Assembly (NCBI RefSeq): GCF_051020975.1
Contig: NW_027478159.1
Span: 15,392,501-15,456,500 of the forward strand
Direction of reading: 5' to 3'
Length of the DNA stretch: 64,000 bases
Source: Osmia lignaria lignaria
Taxonomy: Eukaryota > Arthropoda > Insecta > Hymenoptera > Megachilidae
The translations under genes were made by a program, and so were the position numbers. Below, piece after piece: positions 38,774 to 51,972 of this stretch (its first letter is position 1; each line of letters begins with the position of its first letter). Below the pieces are notes generated by a model. That model was given only the letters and a program-made list of their open reading frames with translations. It was not told the DNA's origin and searched no databases.

Positions 38774-40383
38774 TTGCAGATTCAGCTCAAAGGAACGGGC
38801 CTGACGGACATATTTCGAGATATTTCTTCTTCTTGTTGTTCTTCCTCTGCACAGCTAAGCTGGAAGTGGCATTTGCAGCTCGCAATAGTGCAGAGTTATC
38901 TCAAAGAAAGGGGCCACGGTGTTTCTGTATCTCTATTATGTTGGTGCGGCTTCGGAACTTTTAAATATCTCGATATATCTCGAGAACTACGCATCTGATC
39001 AAAAAATGTCATAGAACATAAAAAGTAGGAAACTTAATTCTCTACAAAAAAGGTCTCTTAACATTTTGCCATAGCTCGCTTCGTTTCCGAGATATTTGCA
39101 GATTTATCTCAAGGGAAGGGGCCTGACGTACATATTTCGAGATATTTCTTCTTCTTGTTGTTCTTCTTCTGCACAGCTAAGCTGGAAGTGGCATTTGCAG
39201 CTCGCACTAGTGCAGAGTTATCTCAAAGAAAGGGGCCACGGTGTTTCTGTATCTCTATTATGTTGGTGCGGCTTCGGAACTTTTAAATATCTTGATATAT
39301 CTCGAGAACTGCGCATCTGATCAAAAAATATCATAGAACATAAAAAGTAGGAAACTTAATTCTCTACAAAAAAGGTCTCCTAACATTTTGCCATAGCTCG
39401 CTTCGTTTCCGAGATATTTGCAGATACATCTCAAGGGAAGGGGCCTGACGGACATATTTCGAGATATTTCTTCTTCTTGTTGTTCTTCTTCTGCACAGCT
39501 AAGCTGGAAGTGGCATTTGCAGCTCGCAATAGTGCAGAGTTATCTCAAAGAAAGGGCCCACGGTGTTTCTGTATCTCTATTATGTTGGTGCGGCTTCGGA
39601 ACTTTTAAATATCTTGATATATCTCGAGAACTACGCATCTGATCAAAAAATATCATAGAACATAAAAAGTAGGAAACTTAATTCTCTACAAAAAAGGTCT
39701 CGTAAGATTTTGCCATAGCTCGCTTCGTTTCCGAGATATTTGCAGATATATCTCAAGGGAAGGGGCCTGACGGACATATTTCGAGATATTTCTTCTTCTT
39801 GTTGTTCTTCTTCTGCACAGCTAAGCTGGAAGTGGCATTTGCAGCTCGCAATAGTGCAGAGGTATCTCAAAGAAAGGGGCCACGGTGTTTCTGTATCTCT
39901 ATTATGTTGGTGCGGCTTCGGAACTTTTAAATATCTTGATATATCTCGAGAACTACGAATCTGATCAAAAAATATCATAAAACATAAAAAGTAGGAAACT
40001 TAACTCTCTACAAAAAAGGTCTCTTAACATTTTGCCATAGCTCGCTTCGTTTCCGAGATATTTGCAGATATATCTCAAGGGAAGGGGCCTGACGCACATA
40101 TTTCGAGATATTTCTTCTTCTTGTTGTTCTTCTTCTGCACAGCTAAGCTGGAAGTGGCATTTGCGGCTCGCAATAGTGCAGAGGTATCTCAAAGAAAGGG
40201 GCCACGGTGTTTCTGTATCTCTATTATGTTGGTGCGGCTTCGGAACTTTTAAATATCTTGATATATCTCGAGAACTACGCATCTGATCAAAAAATATCAT
40301 AGAACATAAATAGTAGGAAACATAATTCTCTACAAAAAAGGTCTCTCAACATTTTGCCATAGCTCGCTTCGTTTCCGAGATAT
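38774..40383 (+). repeat. Block of mixed monomers later re-used at 41028 and 43926
   Basis: The 38774 unit (attcagctcaaaggaac, ttcctctgc) reappears at 41028 and 42638. Units 39096, 39418 and 39740 (ctgacgtac; gatacatctc with agggcccacgg; gaggtatctc with gtctcgtaag) reappear at 43926, 44248 and 44570, an offset of 4830 bp (15 x 322). The unit at 40062 (gacgcacat) has no partner in that second copy, where 44892 already matches 40384. One monomer was therefore lost there or gained here. Confidence 0.8.
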
Positions 40384-43300
40384 TTGCACATTTATCTCAA
40401 GGGAAGGGGCCTAACGGACATATTTCGAGATATTTCTTCTTCTTGTTGTTCTTCTTCTGCACAGCTAAGCTGGAAGTGGCATTTGCGGCTCGCACTAGTG
40501 CAGAGTTATCTCAAAGAAAGGGGCCACGGTGTTTCTGTATCTCTATTATGTTGGTGCGGCTTCGGAACTTTTAAATATCTTGATATATCTCGAGAACTAC
40601 GCATCTGATCAAAAAATATCATACTACATAAAAAATAGGAAACTTAATTCTCTACAAGAAAGGTCTCTAAACATTTTGCCATAGCTCGCATCGTTTCCGA
40701 GATATTTGCAGATTTATCTCAAGGGAAGGGGCCTGACGGACATATTTCGAGATATTTCTTCTTCTTGTTGTTCTTCTTCTGCACAGCTAAGCTGGAAGTG
40801 GCATTTGCAGCTCGCACTAGTGCAGAGTTATCTCAAAGAAAGGGGCCACGGTGTTTCTGTATCTCTATTATGTTGGTGCGGCTTCGGAACTTTTAAATAT
40901 CTTGATATATCTCGAGAACTACGCATCTGATCAAAAAATATCATAGAACATAAAAAGTAGGAAACTTAATTCTCTACAAAAAAGGTCTCTTAACGTTTTG
41001 CCATAGCTCGCTTCGTTTCCGAGATATTTGCAGATTCAGCTCAAAGGAACGGGCCTGACGGACATATTTCGAGATATTTCTTCTTCTTGTTGTTCTTCCT
41101 CTGCACAGCTAAGCTGGAAGTGGCATTTGCAGCTCGCAATAGTGCAGAGTTATCTCAAAGAAAGGGGCCACGGTGTTTCTGTATCTCTATTATGTTGGTG
41201 CGGCTTCGGAACTTTTAAATATCTCGATATATCTCGAGAACTACGCATCTGATCAAAAAATATCATAGAACATAAAAAGTAGGAAACTTAATTCTCTACA
41301 AATAAGGTCTCTTAACATTTTGCCATAGCTCGCTTCGTTTCCGAGATATTTGCAGATTTATCTCAAGGGAAGGGGTCTGACGGACATATTTCGAGATATT
41401 TCTTCTTCTTGTTGTTCTTCTTCTGGACAGCTAAGCTCGAAGTGGCATTTGCAGCTCGCAATAGTGCAGAGTTATCTCAAAGAAAGGGGCCACGGTGTTT
41501 CTGTATCTCTATTATGTTGGTGCGGCTTCGGAACTTTTAAATATCTCGATATATCTCGAGAACTACGCATCTGATCAAAAAATATCATAGAACATGAAAA
41601 GTAGGAAACTTAATTCTCTACAAATAAGGTCTCTTAACATTTTGCCATAGCTCGCTTCGTTTCCGAGCTATTTGCAGATTTATCTCAAGGGAAGGGGCTT
41701 GACGGACATATTTCGAGAGATTTCTTCTTCTTGTTGTTCTTCTTCTGCACAGCTAAGCTGGAAGTGGCATTTGCAGGTCGCAATAGTGCAGAGTTATCTC
41801 AAAGAAAGGGGCCACGGTGTTTCTGTATCTCTATTATGTTGGTGCGGCTTCGGATCTTTTAAATATCTCGATATATCCCGAAAACTACGTTTCTGATCAA
41901 AAAATATCATAGAACATAAATAGTAGGAAACATAATTCTCTACAAAAAAGGTCTCTCAACATTTTGCCATAGCTCGCTTCGTTTCCGAGATATTTGCACA
42001 TTTATCTCAAGGGAAGGGGCCTAACGGACATATTTCGAGATATTTCTTCTTCTTGTTGTTCTTCTTCTGCACAGCTAAGCTGGAAGTGGCATTTGCGGCT
42101 CGCACTAGTGCAGAGTTATCTCAAAGAAAGGGGCCACGGTGTTTCTGTATCTCTATTATGTTGGTGCGGCTTCGGAACTTTTAAATATCTTGATATATCT
42201 CGAGAACTACGCATCTGATCAAAAAATATCATACTACATAAAAAATAGGAAACTTAATTCTCTACAAGAAAGGTCTCTAAACATTTTGCCATAGCTCGCA
42301 TCGTTTCCGAGATATTTGCAGATTTATCTCAAGGGAAGGGGCCTGACGGACATATTTCGAGATATTTCTTCTTCTTGTTGTTCTTCTTCTGCACAGCTAA
42401 GCTGGAAGTGGCATTTGCAGCTCGCACTAGTGCAGAGTTATCTCAAAGAAAGGGGCCACGGTGTTTCTGTATCTCTATTATGTTGGTGCGGCTTCGGAAC
42501 TTTTAAATATCTTGATATATCTCGAGAACTACGCATCTGATCAAAAAATATCATAGAACATAAAAAGTAGGAAACTTAATTCTCTACAAAAAAGGTCTCT
42601 TAACGTTTTGCCATAGCTCGCTTCGTTTCCGAGATATTTGCAGATTCAGCTCAAAGGAACGGGCCTGACGGACATATTTCGAGATATTTCTTCTTCTTGT
42701 TGTTCTTCCTCTGCACAGCTAAGCTGGAAGTGGCATTTGCAGCTCGCAATAGTGCAGAGTTATCTCAAAGAAAGGGGCCACGGTGTTTCTGTATCTCTAT
42801 TATGTTGGTGCGGCTTCGGAACTTTTAAATATCTCGATATATCTCGAGAACTACGCATCTGATCAAAAAATATCATAGAACATAAAAAGTAGGAAACTTA
42901 ATTCTCTACAAATAAGGTCTCTTAACATTTTGCCATAGCTCGCTTCGTTTCCGAGATATTTGCAGATTTATCTCAAGGGAAGGGGTCTGACGGACATATT
43001 TCGAGATATTTCTTCTTCTTGTTGTTCTTCTTCTGGACAGCTAAGCTCGAAGTGGCATTTGCAGCTCGCAATAGTGCAGAGTTATCTCAAAGAAAGGGGC
43101 CACGGTGTTTCTGTATCTCTATTATGTTGGTGCGGCTTCGGAACTTTTAAATATCTCGATATATCTCGAGAACTACGCATCTGATCAAAAAATATCATAG
43201 AACATGAAAAGTAGGAAACTTAATTCTCTACAAATAAGGTCTCTTAACATTTTGCCATAGCTCGCTTCGTTTCCGAGCTATTTGCAGATTTATCTCAAGG

Positions 43301-43519
43301 GAAGGGGCTTGACGGACATATTTCGAGAGATTTCTTCTTCTTGTTGTTCTTCTTCTGCACAGCTAAGCTGGAAGTGGCATTTGCAGGTCGCAATAGTGCA
43401 GAGTTATCTCAAAGAAAGGGGCCACGGTGTTTCTGTATCTCTATTATGTTGGTGCGGCTTCGGATCTTTTAAATATCTCGATATATCCCGAAAACTACGT
43501 TTCTGATCAAAAAATATCA
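40300..43519 (+). repeat. Near-identical 5-monomer tandem duplication (1610 bp x 2)
   Basis: Units 40384, 40706, 41028, 41350 and 41672 recur as 41994, 42316, 42638, 42960 and 43282, at an offset of 1610 bp. I saw no difference between the two halves on reading. Marks are tttgcacattt with cctaacgg; atactacataaaaaatagg with gaaaggtctctaaac; attcagctcaaaggaac; tctggacagctaagctcg; and ccgagctatttg with gagagatttc and atatcccgaaaactacg. The duplicate starts at about 41910 and ends at about 43519, where atcatataacgt replaces atcatagaacat. This is one of the youngest events in the window, unless it is an assembly artefact. Confidence 0.88.
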
Positions 43520-43603
43520 TATAACGTAAATTGTAGGAAACATAATTCTCTACAAAAAAGGTCTCTTAAGATTTTGCCATAGCTCGCTTCGTTTCCGAGA
43601 TAT

Positions 43604-45213
43604 TTGCAGATTTATCTCAAGAGAAGGGGTCTGACGGACATATTTCGAGATATTTCTTCTTCTTGTTGTTCTTCTTCTGCACAGCTATGCTCGAAGTGGC
43701 ATTTGCAGCACGCAATAGTGCAGAGTTATCTCAAAGAAAGGGGCCACGGTGTTTCTGTATCTCTATTATGTTGGTGCGGCTTCGGAACTTTTAAATATCT
43801 TGATATATCTCGAGAACTACGCATCTGATCGAAAAATATCATAGAACATAAAAAGTAGGAAACTTAATTCTCTACAAAAAAGGTCTCTTAACATTTTGCC
43901 ATAGCTCGCTTCGTTTCCGAGATATTTGCAGATTTATCTCAAGGGAAGGGGCCTGACGTACATATTTCGAGATATTTCTTCTTCTTGTTGTTCTTCTTCT
44001 GCACAGCTAAGCTGGAAGTGGCATTTGCAGCTCGCACTAGTGCAGAGTTATCTCAAAGAAAGGGGCCACGGTGTTTCTGTATCTCTATTATGTTGGTGCG
44101 GCTTCGGAACTTTTAAATATCTTGATATATCTCGAGAACTGCGCATCTGATCAAAAAATATCATAGAACATAAAAAGTAGGAAACTTAATTCTCTACAAA
44201 AAAGGTCTCCTAACATTTTGCCATAGCTCGCTTCGTTTCCGAGATATTTGCAGATACATCTCAAGGGAAGGGGCCTGACGGACATATTTCGAGATATTTC
44301 TTCTTCTTGTTGTTCTTCTTCTGCACAGCTAAGCTGGAAGTGGCATTTGCAGCTCGCAATAGTGCAGAGTTATCTCAAAGAAAGGGCCCACGGTGTTTCT
44401 GTATCTCTATTATGTTGGTGCGGCTTCGGAACTTTTAAATATCTTGATATATCTCGAGAACTACGCATCTGATCAAAAAATATCATAGAACATAAAAAGT
44501 AGGAAACTTAATTCTCTACAAAAAAGGTCTCGTAAGATTTTGCCATAGCTCGCTTTGTTTCCGAGATATTTGCAGATAGATCTCAAGGGAAGGGGCCTGA
44601 CGGACATATTTCGAGATATTTCTTCTTCTTGTTGTTCTTCTTCTGCACAGCTAAGCTGGAAGTGGCATTTGCAGCTCGCAATAGTGCAGAGGTATCTCAA
44701 AGAAAGGGGCCACGGTGTTTCTGTATCTCTATTATGTTGGTGCGGCTTCGGAACTTTTAAATATCTTGATATATCTCGAGAACTACGCATCTGATCAAAA
44801 AATATCATAGAACATAAATAGTAGGAAACATAATTCTCTACAAAAAAGGTCTCTCAACATTTTGCCATAGCTCGCTTCGTTTCCGAGATATTTGCACATT
44901 TATCTCAAGGGAAGGGGCCTAACGGACATATTTCGAGATATTTCTTCTTCTTGTTGTTCTTCTTCTGCACAGCTAAGCTGGAAGTGGCATTTGCGGCTCG
45001 CACTAGTGCAGAGTTATCTCAAAGAAAGGGGCCACGGTGTTTCTGTATCTCTATTATGTTGGTGCGGCTTCGGAACTTTTAAATATCTTGATATATCTCG
45101 AGAACTACGCATCTGATCAAAAAATATCATACTACATAAAAAATAGGAAACTTAATTCTCTACAAGAAAGGTCTCTAAACATTTTGCCATAGCTCGCATC
45201 GTTTCCGAGATAT
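43604..45213 (+). repeat. Copy of 39096-40061 plus flanking units
   Basis: The unit at 43604 belongs to the cagctatgctcg class of 37808 and 38130. It is followed by copies of 39096, 39418 and 39740 (offset 4830 bp) and then, at 44892, by a unit of the tttgcacattt / cctaacgg class. The copy at 44570 has private changes ctcgctttgtttcc and gatagatctc. Confidence 0.78.
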
Positions 45214-47789
45214 TTGCAGATTTATCTCAAGGGAAGGGGCCTGACGGACATATTTCGAGATATTTCTTCTTCTTGTTGTTCTTCTTCTGCACAGCTAAGC
45301 TGGAAGTGGCATTTGCAGCTCGCAATAGTGCAGAGTTATCTCAAAGAAAAGGGCCACGGTGTTTCTGTATCTCTATTATGTTGGTGCGGCTTCGGAACTT
45401 TTAAATATCTTGATATATCTCGAGAGCTACGCATCTGATCAAAAAATATCATAGAACATAAAAAGTAGGAAACATAATTCTCTACAAAAAAGGTCTCTTA
45501 ACATTTTGCCATAGCTCGCTTCGTTTCCGAGATATTTGCAGATATATCTCAAGGGAAGGGGCCTGACGGACATATTTCGAGATATTTCTTCTTCTTGTTG
45601 TTCTTCTTCTGCACAGCTAAGCTGGAAGTGGCGTTTGCAGCTCGCAATAGTGCAGAGGTATCTCAAAGAAAGGGGCCACGGTGTTTCTGTATCTCTATTA
45701 TGTTGGTGCGGCTTCGGAACTTTTAAATATCTTGATATATCTCGAGAACTACGCATCTGATCAAAAAATATCATAAAACATAAAAAGTAGGAAACTTAAC
45801 TCTCTACAAAAAAGGTCTCTTAACATTTTGCCATAGCTCGCTTCGTTTCCGAGATATTTGCAGATGTATCTCAAGGGAAGGGGCCTGACGCACATATTTC
45901 GAGATATTTCTTCTTCTTGTTGTTCTTCTTCTGCACAGCTAAGCTGGAAGTGGCATTTGCGGCTCGCAATAGTGCAGAGGTATCTCAAAGAAAGGGGCCA
46001 CGGTGTTTCTGTATCTCTATTATGTTGGTGCGGCTTCGGAACTTTTAAATATCTTGATATATCTCGAGAACTACGCATCTGATCAAAAAATATCATAGAA
46101 CATAAATAGTAGGAAACATAATTCTCTACAAAAAAGGTCTCTCAACATTTTGCCATAGCTCGCTTCGTTTCCGAGATATTTGCACATTTATCTCAAGGGA
46201 AGGGGCCTAACGGACATATTTCGAGATATTTCTTCTTCTTGTTGTTCTTCTTCTGCACAGCTAAGCTGGAAGTGGCATTTGCGGCTCGCACTAGTGCAGA
46301 GTTATCTCAAAGAAAGGGGCCACGGGGTTTCTGTATCTCTATTATGTTGGTGCGGCTTCGGAACTTTTAAATATCTTGATATATCTCGAGAACTACGCAT
46401 CTGATCAAAAAATATCATACTACATAAAAAATAGGAAACTTAATTCTCTACAAGAAAGGTCTCTAAACATTTTGCCATAGCTCGCATCGTTTCCGAGATA
46501 TTTGCAGATTTATCTCAAGGGAAGGGGCCTGACGGACATATTTCGAGATATTTCTTCTTCTTGTTGTTCTTCTTCTGCACAGCTAAGCTGGAAGTGGCAT
46601 TTGCAGCTCGCAATAGTGCAGAGTTATCTCAAAGAAAGGGGCCACGGTGTTTCTGTATCTCTATTATGTTGGTGCGGCTTCGGAACTTTTAAATATCTTG
46701 ATATATCTCGAGAACTACGCATCTGATCAAAAAATATCATAGAACATACAAAATTAGAAACTTAATTCTCTACAAAAAAGGTCTCTTAACATTTTGCCAT
46801 AGCTCGCTTCGTTTCCGAGATATTTGCAGATACATCTCAAGGGAAGGGGCCTGACGGACATATTTCGAGATATTTCTTCTTCTTGTTGTTCTTCTTCTGC
46901 ACAGCTAAGCTGGAAGTGGCATTTGCAGCTCGCAATAGTGCAGAGTTATCTCAAAGAAAGGGCCCACGGTGTTTCTGTATCTCTATTATGTTGGTGCGGC
47001 TTCGGAACTTTTAAATATCTTGATATATCTCGAGAACTACGCATCTGATCAAAAAATATCATAGAACATAAAAAGTAGGAAACTTAATTCTCTACAAAAA
47101 AGGTCTCGTAAGATTTTGCCATAGCTCGCTTCGTTTCCGAGATATTTGCAGATATATCTCAAGGGAAGGGGCCTGACGGACATATTTCGAGATATTTCTT
47201 CTTCTTGTTGTTCTTCTTCTGCACAGCTAAGCTGGAAGTGGCATTTGCAGCTCGCAATAGTGCAGAGGTATCTCAAAGAAAGGGGCCACGGTGTTTCTGT
47301 GTCTCTATTATGTTGGTGCGGCTTCGGAACTTTTAAATATCTTGATATATCTCGAGAACTACGCATCTGATCAAAAAATATCATAAAACATAAAAAGTAG
47401 GAAACTTAACTCTCTACAAAAAAGGTCTCTTAACATTTTGCCATAGCTCGCTTCGTTTCCGAGATATTTGCAGATGTATCTCAAGGGAAGGGGCCTGACG
47501 CACATATTTCGAGATATTTCTTCTTCTTGTTGTTCTTCTTCTGCACAGCTAAGCTGGAAGTGGCATTTGCGGCTCGCACTAGTGCAGAGTTATCTCAAAG
47601 AAAGGGGCCACGGTGTTTCTGTATCTCTATTATGTTGGTGCGGCTTCGGAACTTTTAAATATCTTGATATATCTCGAGAACTACGCATCTGATCAAAAAA
47701 TATCATACTACATAAAAAATAGGAAACTTAATTCTCTACAAGAAAGGTCTCTAAACATTTTGCCATAGCTCGCATCGTTTCCGAGATAT
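45214..47789 (+). repeat. 8-monomer higher-order repeat, copy 1
   Basis: Order: 45214 (agaaaagggcc, ctcgagagctacg), 45536 (gaggtatctc), 45858 (gatgtatctc, gacgcacat), 46180 (tttgcacattt), 46502, 46824 (gatacatctc, agggcccacgg), 47146 (gtctcgtaag) and 47468 (gatgtatctc with gcggctcgcactag). The series restarts at 47790 with an offset of 2576 bp (8 x 322). The gatgtatctc variant of 45858 creates an in-frame ATG in the spurious plus-strand frame. Confidence 0.8.
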
Positions 47790-50687
47790 TTGCAGATTTA
47801 TCTCAAGGGAAGGGGCCTGACGGACATATTTCGAGATATTTCTTCTTCTTGTTGTTCTTCTTCTGCACAGCTAAGCTGGAAGTGGCATTTGCAGCTCGCA
47901 ATAGTGCAGAGTTATCTCAAAGAAAAGGGCCACGGTGTTTCTGTATCTCTATTATGTTGGTGCGGCTTCGGAACTTTTAAATATCTTGATATATCTCGAG
48001 AGCTACGCATCTGATCAAAAAATATCATAGAACATAAAAAGTAGGAAACATAATTCTCTACAAAAAAGGTCTCTTAACATTTTGCCATAGCTCGCTTCGT
48101 TTCCGAGATATTTGCAGATATATCTCAAGGGAAGGGGCCTGACGGACATATTTCGAGATATTTCTTCTTCTTGTTGTTCTTCTTCTGCACAGCTAAGCTG
48201 GAAGTGGCATTTGCAGCTCGCAATAGTGCAGAGGTATCTCAAAGAAAGGGGCCACGGTGTTTCTGTATCTCTATTATGTTGGTGCGGCTTCGGAACTTTT
48301 AAATATCTTGATATATCTCGAGAACTACGCATCTGATCAAAAAATATCATAAAACATAAAAAGTAGGAAACTTAACTCTCTACAAAAAAGGTCTCTTAAC
48401 ATTTTGCCATAGCTCGCTTCGTTTCCGAGATATTTGCAGATGTATCTCAAGGGAAGGGGCCTGACGCACATATTTCGAGATATTTCTTCTTCTTGTTGTT
48501 CTTCTTCTGCACAGCTAAGCTGGAAGTGGCATTTGCGGCTCGCAATAGTGCAGAGGTATCTCAAAGAAAGGGGCCACGGTGTTTCTGTATCTCTATTATG
48601 TTGGTGCGGCTTCGGAACTTTTAAATATCTTGATATATCTCGAGAACTACGCATCTGATCAAAAAATATCATACTACATAAAAAATAGGAAACTTAATTC
48701 TCTACAAGAAAGGTCTCTAAACATTTTGCCATAGCTCGCATCGTTTCCGAGATATTTGCAGATTTATCTCAAGGGAAGGGGCCTGACGGACATATTTCGA
48801 GATATTTCTTCTTCTTGTTGTTCTTCTTCTGCACAGCTAAGCTGGAAGTGGCATTTGCAGCTCGCAATAGTGCAGAGTTATCTCAAAGAAAAGGGCCACG
48901 GTGTTTCTGTATCTCTATTATGTTGGTGCGGCTTCGGAACTTTTAAATATCTTGATATATCTCGAGAGCTACGCATCTGATCAAAAAATATCATAGAACA
49001 TAAAAAGTAGGAAACATAATTCTCTACAAAAAAGGTCTCTTAACATTTTGCCATAGCTCGCTTCGTTTCCGAGATATTTGCAGATATATCTCAAGGGAAG
49101 GGGCCTGACGGACATATTTCGAGATATTTCTTCTTCTTGTTGTTCTTCTTCTGCACAGCTAAGCTGGAAGTGGCATTTGCAGCTCGCAATAGTGCAGAGG
49201 TATCTCAAAGAAAGGGGCCACGGTGTTTCTGTATCTCTATTATGTTGGTGCGGCTTCGGAACTTTTAAATATCTTGATATATCTCGAGAACTACGCATCT
49301 GATCAAAAAATATCATAAAACATAAAAAGTAGGAAACTTAACTCTCTACAAAAAAGGTCTCTTAACATTTTGCCATAGCTCGCTTCGTTTCCGAGATATT
49401 TGCAGATGTATCTCAAGGGAAGGGGCCTGACGCACATATTTCGAGATATTTCTTCTTCTTGTTGTTCTTCTTCTGCACAGCTAAGCTGGAAGTGGCATTT
49501 GCGGCTCGCAATAGTGCAGAGGTATCTCAAAGAAAGGGGCCACGGTGTTTCTGTATCTCTATTATGTTGGTGCGGCTTCGGAACTTTTAAATATCTTGAT
49601 ATATCTCGAGAACTACGCATCTGATCAAAAAATATCATAGAACATAAATAGTAGGAAACATAATTCTCTACAAAAAAGGTCTCTCAACATTTTGCCATAG
49701 CTCGCTTCGTTTCCGAGATATTTGCACATTTATCTCAAGGGAAGGGGCCTAACGGACATATTTCGAGATATTTCTTCTTCTTGTTGTTCTTCTTCTGCAC
49801 AGCTAAGCTGGAAGTGGCATTTGCGGCTCGCACTAGTGCAGAGTTATCTCAAAGAAAGGGGCCACGGTGTTTCTGTATCTCTATTATGTTGGTGCGGCTT
49901 CGGAACTTTTAAATATCTTGATATATCTCGAGAACTACGCATCTGATCAAAAAATATCATACTACATAAAAAATAGGAAACTTAATTCTCTACAAGAAAG
50001 GTCTCTAAACATTTTGCCATAGCTCGCATCGTTTCCGAGATATTTGCAGATTTATCTCAAGGGAAGGGGCCTGACGGACATATTTCGAGATATTTCTTCT
50101 TCTTGTTGTTCTTCTTCTGCACAGCTAAGCTGGAAGTGGCATTTGCAGCTCGCAATAGTGCAGAGTTATCTCAAAGAAAAGGGCCACGGTGTTTCTGTAT
50201 CTCTATTATGTTGGTGCGGCTTCGGAACTTTTAAATATCTTGATATATCTCGAGAGCTACGCATCTGATCAAAAAATATCATAGAACATAGAAAGTAGGA
50301 AACATAATTCTCTACAAAAAAGGTCTCTTAACATTTTGCCATAGCTCGCTTCGTTTCCGAGATATTTGCAGATACATCTCAAGGGAAGGGGCCTGACGGA
50401 CATATTTCGAGATATTTCTTCTTCTTGTTGTTCTTCTTCTGCACAGCTAAGCTGGAAGTGGCATTTGCAGCTCGCAATAGTGCAGAGTTATCTCAAAGAA
50501 AGGGCCCACGGTGTTTCTGTATCTCTATTATGTTGTTGCGGCTTCGGAACTTTTAAATATCTTGATATATCTCGAGAACTACGCATCTGATCAAAAAATA
50601 TCATAGAACATAAAAAGTAGGAAACTTAATTCTCTACAAAAAAGGTCTCCTAACATTTTGCCATAGCTCGCTTCGTTTCCGAGATAT
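47790..50687 (+). repeat. 8-monomer unit, copy 2, with internal 3-monomer amplification
   Basis: Units 47790, 48112 and 48434 repeat at once as 48756, 49078 and 49400, an offset of 966 bp (3 x 322). The series then continues with 49722, 50044 and 50366, the partners of 46180, 46502 and 46824 at an offset of 3542 bp (11 x 322). The extra three monomers explain the change from an 8- to an 11-monomer offset. The two trimers look identical or nearly so. The unit at 50044 has the agaaaagggcc mark of 47790, not that of 46502, so exchange also occurred there. Confidence 0.84.
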
Positions 50688-51653
50688 TTGCAGATATATC
50701 TCAAGGGAAGGGGCCTGACGGACATATTTCGAGATATTTCTTCTTCTTGTTGTTCTTCTTCTGCACAGCTAAGCTGGAAGTGGCATTTGCAGCTCGCAAT
50801 AGTGCAGAGTTATCTCAAAGAAAGGGCCCACGGTGTTTCTGTATCTCTATTATGTTGGTGCGGCTTCGGAACTTTTAAATATCTTGATATATCTCGAGAA
50901 CTACGCATCTGATCCAAAAATATCATAGAAGACAAAAAGTAGGAAACTTAATTCTCTACAAAAAAAGTCTCTTAACATTTTGCCATAGCTCGCTTCGTTT
51001 CCGAGATATTTGCAGATATATCTCAAGGGAAGGGGCCTGACGGACATATTTCGAGATATTTCTTCTTCTTGTTGTTCTTCTTCTGCACAGCTAAGCTGGA
51101 AGTGGCATTTGCAGCTCGCAATAGTGCAGAGGTATCTCAAAGAAAGGGGCCACGGTGTTTCTGTATCTCTATTATGTTGGTGCGGCTTCGGAACTTTTAA
51201 ATATCTTGATATATCTCGAGAACTACGCATCTGATCAAAAAATATCATAGAACATACAAAATTAGAAACTTAATTCTCTACAAAAAAGGTCTCTTAACAT
51301 TTTGCCATAGCTCGCTTCGTTTCCGAGATATTTGCAGACACATCTCAAGGGAAGGGGCCTGACGGACATATTTCGAGATATTTCTTCTTCTTGTTGTTCT
51401 TCTTCTGCACAGCTAAGCTGGAAGTGGCATTTGCAGCTCGCAATAGTGCAGAGTTATCTCAAAGAAAGGGCCCACGGTGTTTCTGTATCTCTATTATGTT
51501 GTTGCGGCTTCGGAACTTTTAAATATCTTGATATATCTCGAGAACTACGCATCTGATCAAAAAATATCATAGAACATAAAAAGTAGGAAACTTAATTCTC
51601 TACAAAAAAGGTCTCCTAACATTTTGCCATAGCTCGCTTCGTTTCCGAGATAT
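50366..51653 (+). repeat. 3-monomer-offset repeat (966 bp)
   Basis: The unit at 50366 (gatacatctc, agggcccacgg, ttatgttgttgcgg) recurs at 51332 with gacacatctc. The monomer at 51654 follows the gtctcctaac linker as 50688 does. Between them, 51010 has gaggtatctc and is preceded by a gatccaaaaatatc linker with agaagacaaaaag. The same type of linker occurs near 52842 and 58314. Confidence 0.7.
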
Positions 51654-51972
51654 TTGCAGATATATCTCAAGGGAAGGGGCCTGACGGACATATTTCGAGA
51701 TATTTCTTCTTGTTGTTCTTCTTCTGCACAACTAAGCTGGAAGTGGCATTTGCAGCTCGCAATAGTGCAGAGTTATCTCAAAGAAAGGGGCCACGGTGTT
51801 TCTGTATCTCTATTATGTTGGTGCAGCTTCGGAACTTTTAAATATCTTGGTATATCTCGAGAACTACGCATCTGATAAAAAAATATCATGGAACATAAAA
51901 AGTAGAAAACATAATTCTCTACAAAAAAGGTCTCTTAACATTTTGCCATAGCTCGCTTCGTTTCCGAGATAT
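51654..51972 (+). repeat. 319-bp length-variant monomer (3-bp deletion)
   Basis: One ttc triplet is missing from the pyrimidine-rich tract near 51706-51712, so the next monomer starts at 51973. The deletion is not found at the corresponding unit of the long duplication (57123, 322 bp). That unit shares this monomer's right-hand half (atcttggtatatc, tgataaaaaaatatcatgg, agtagaaaac) but not its left half. The duplication boundary must lie inside this monomer. Confidence 0.9.
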
